Of a stretch of 30,932 nt of DNA, positions 30,251 through 30,932 are shown one piece after another. Each line of letters starts with the position of its first letter. Within the stretch, counting starts at the first letter, position 1. Position numbers and translations under genes: made by a program. The notes under the pieces are model-generated. The model made no database searches and was not told where the DNA came from. It saw only the letters and a program-made list of their open reading frames with translations. The DNA lies in assembly GCA_905215445.1 (NCBI GenBank), contig CAJMPZ010000024.1, forward strand, positions 1 to 30,932, given 5' to 3'. This stretch comes from an uncultured bacterium. Its GTDB lineage: Bacteria > Actinomycetota > Coriobacteriia > Coriobacteriales > Coriobacteriaceae.

Positions 30251-30932
30251 ATGTTCGAGAAGCGGCTCTTCTCCCTGGTTCCGCAGGCAACGCCCTACAT
30301 TGTGGCGAGCGTCCTGTTTAAATGGATCGCGCTCATGGCAAACATCACGGTGATGTGGGTGCTTGCGCGCATCTTGGGCGGCATCGTCACGGACGGCCTT
30401 TCCGCCGCGCTCGCCGTCGATGCCCTCGCACAGGCGGCCTTGCCGCTCGCCGGCGCCATCATCGTGCGCGCCGCCGCCATCTATCTGGCGCAGCGTTCCG
30501 GTGACAAGGCCGCCTTCAAAGCCGTCCGCCGCGTGCGCTCGCTCGTCTACGACAAGCTCACCGCGCTCGGCCCGTCCTATACCGAAACCGTCCCCACCGC
30601 CGAGGCCGTGCAAACCAGCGTGGAGGGCGCCACGCAACTCCAGGTATACTTTGGCGGCTATCTGCCGCAGCTCTTTTTTGCCGGCCTGGCACCCATCACG
30701 CTGTTCGTGCTGCTCGTAGGCCAAGCGGGACTTCCCGCCGCGCTGCTGCTCGTATGCGTCCCGGTCATCCCCATCTCCATCATGATGGTCATGCGCAACG
30801 CAAAAAAGATCGGTTCCGAGTATTGGGGCAGCTACGTCGATCTGGGCGGCATGTTCCTGGAGGCCGTTCAGGGTCTTACCACCCTTAAGGTGTATCAGGC
30901 CGACCGCGACTGGCACAAGCGCATCAACGCCG
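30251..30932 (+). CDS. ABC transporter permease/ATPase, CydD-like, N-terminal part (runs off the right edge)
   Basis: 227 residues visible. Several membrane helices (about 14-40, 55-75, 130-150, 155-175) belong to an ABC type-1 transmembrane domain. The stretch SYVDLGGMFLEAVQGLTTLKVYQAD is the coupling region characteristic of CydD/CydC-like exporters, which move glutathione, cysteine or heme-linked compounds for cytochrome bd assembly; I quote it as GGMFLEAVQGLTTLKVY. The nucleotide-binding domain is outside the window. AGGAGG four bases before the ATG fixes the start. Whether it is true CydD cannot be told without cydAB nearby; other type-1 exporters share the motif. Confidence 0.85.
   Translation, partial: MFEKRLFSLVPQATPYIVASVLFKWIALMANITVMWVLARILGGIVTDGLSAALAVDALAQAALPLAGAIIVRAAAIYLAQRSGDKAAFKAVRRVRSLVYDKLTALGPSYTETVPTAEAVQTSVEGATQLQVYFGGYLPQLFFAGLAPITLFVLLVGQAGLPAALLLVCVPVIPISIMMVMRNAKKIGSEYWGSYVDLGGMFLEAVQGLTTLKVYQADRDWHKRINA

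Overview
The window looks like chromosomal DNA from a high-GC coriobacterium, most like Collinsella. I infer this from protein style, codon use and the many short palindromic repeats; no taxonomic marker was searched. Most genes are core or housekeeping. The window opens inside uppP (minus strand) and closes inside an ABC-transporter permease gene (plus strand).

Left part (1-12.4 kb): uppP 5' part, a UspA-type stress protein, a BceRS-like two-component pair, an unrecognised 243-residue protein, purH, a GNAT acetyltransferase, a secreted/membrane DUF2207 protein with a Gly-rich tail, gluQ (probably leaderless), and a minus-strand run made of a small membrane protein and two unlike calcineurin-type phosphoesterases joined by a 4-base overlap.

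Centre (12.5-17.5 kb): a visibly AT-richer island. It holds an AIPR-like (DGQHR/AIPR style) gene on the plus strand facing a minus-strand run of an AbiEi-like regulator, a helix-turn-helix-fused cytosine-5 DNA methyltransferase and an EcoRII-type restriction endonuclease. The two regulatory regions carry shared TTGCAAC sites at the -35 positions, a GGAC-N5-GTCC palindrome in front of the methyltransferase, and an inverted repeat that could hide the ribosome binding site of the AIPR-like gene. This is the best candidate for an undescribed, self-regulated defence cassette.

Right part (17.5-30.9 kb): two 180-base MITE-like repeats bracket a UBA-like membrane protein and an OmpR-type response regulator/histidine kinase pair. 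Then come a VOC protein with an orphan PTS IIB, a membrane-anchored helical-repeat protein, tRNA-Leu(UAA) followed by a duplicated tRNA 3' end (integration scar), an AAA/DUF4143 ATPase bracketed by two 67-base hairpin elements, ppx/gppA with a DivIC/FtsB-like gene, eno, mazG with a YfcE-like phosphodiesterase, a stand-alone LarC C-terminal domain, and the start of a CydD-like ABC transporter.

Short dispersed repeats are unusually abundant. At least five unrelated palindromic families sit between genes, several in two copies within this window.
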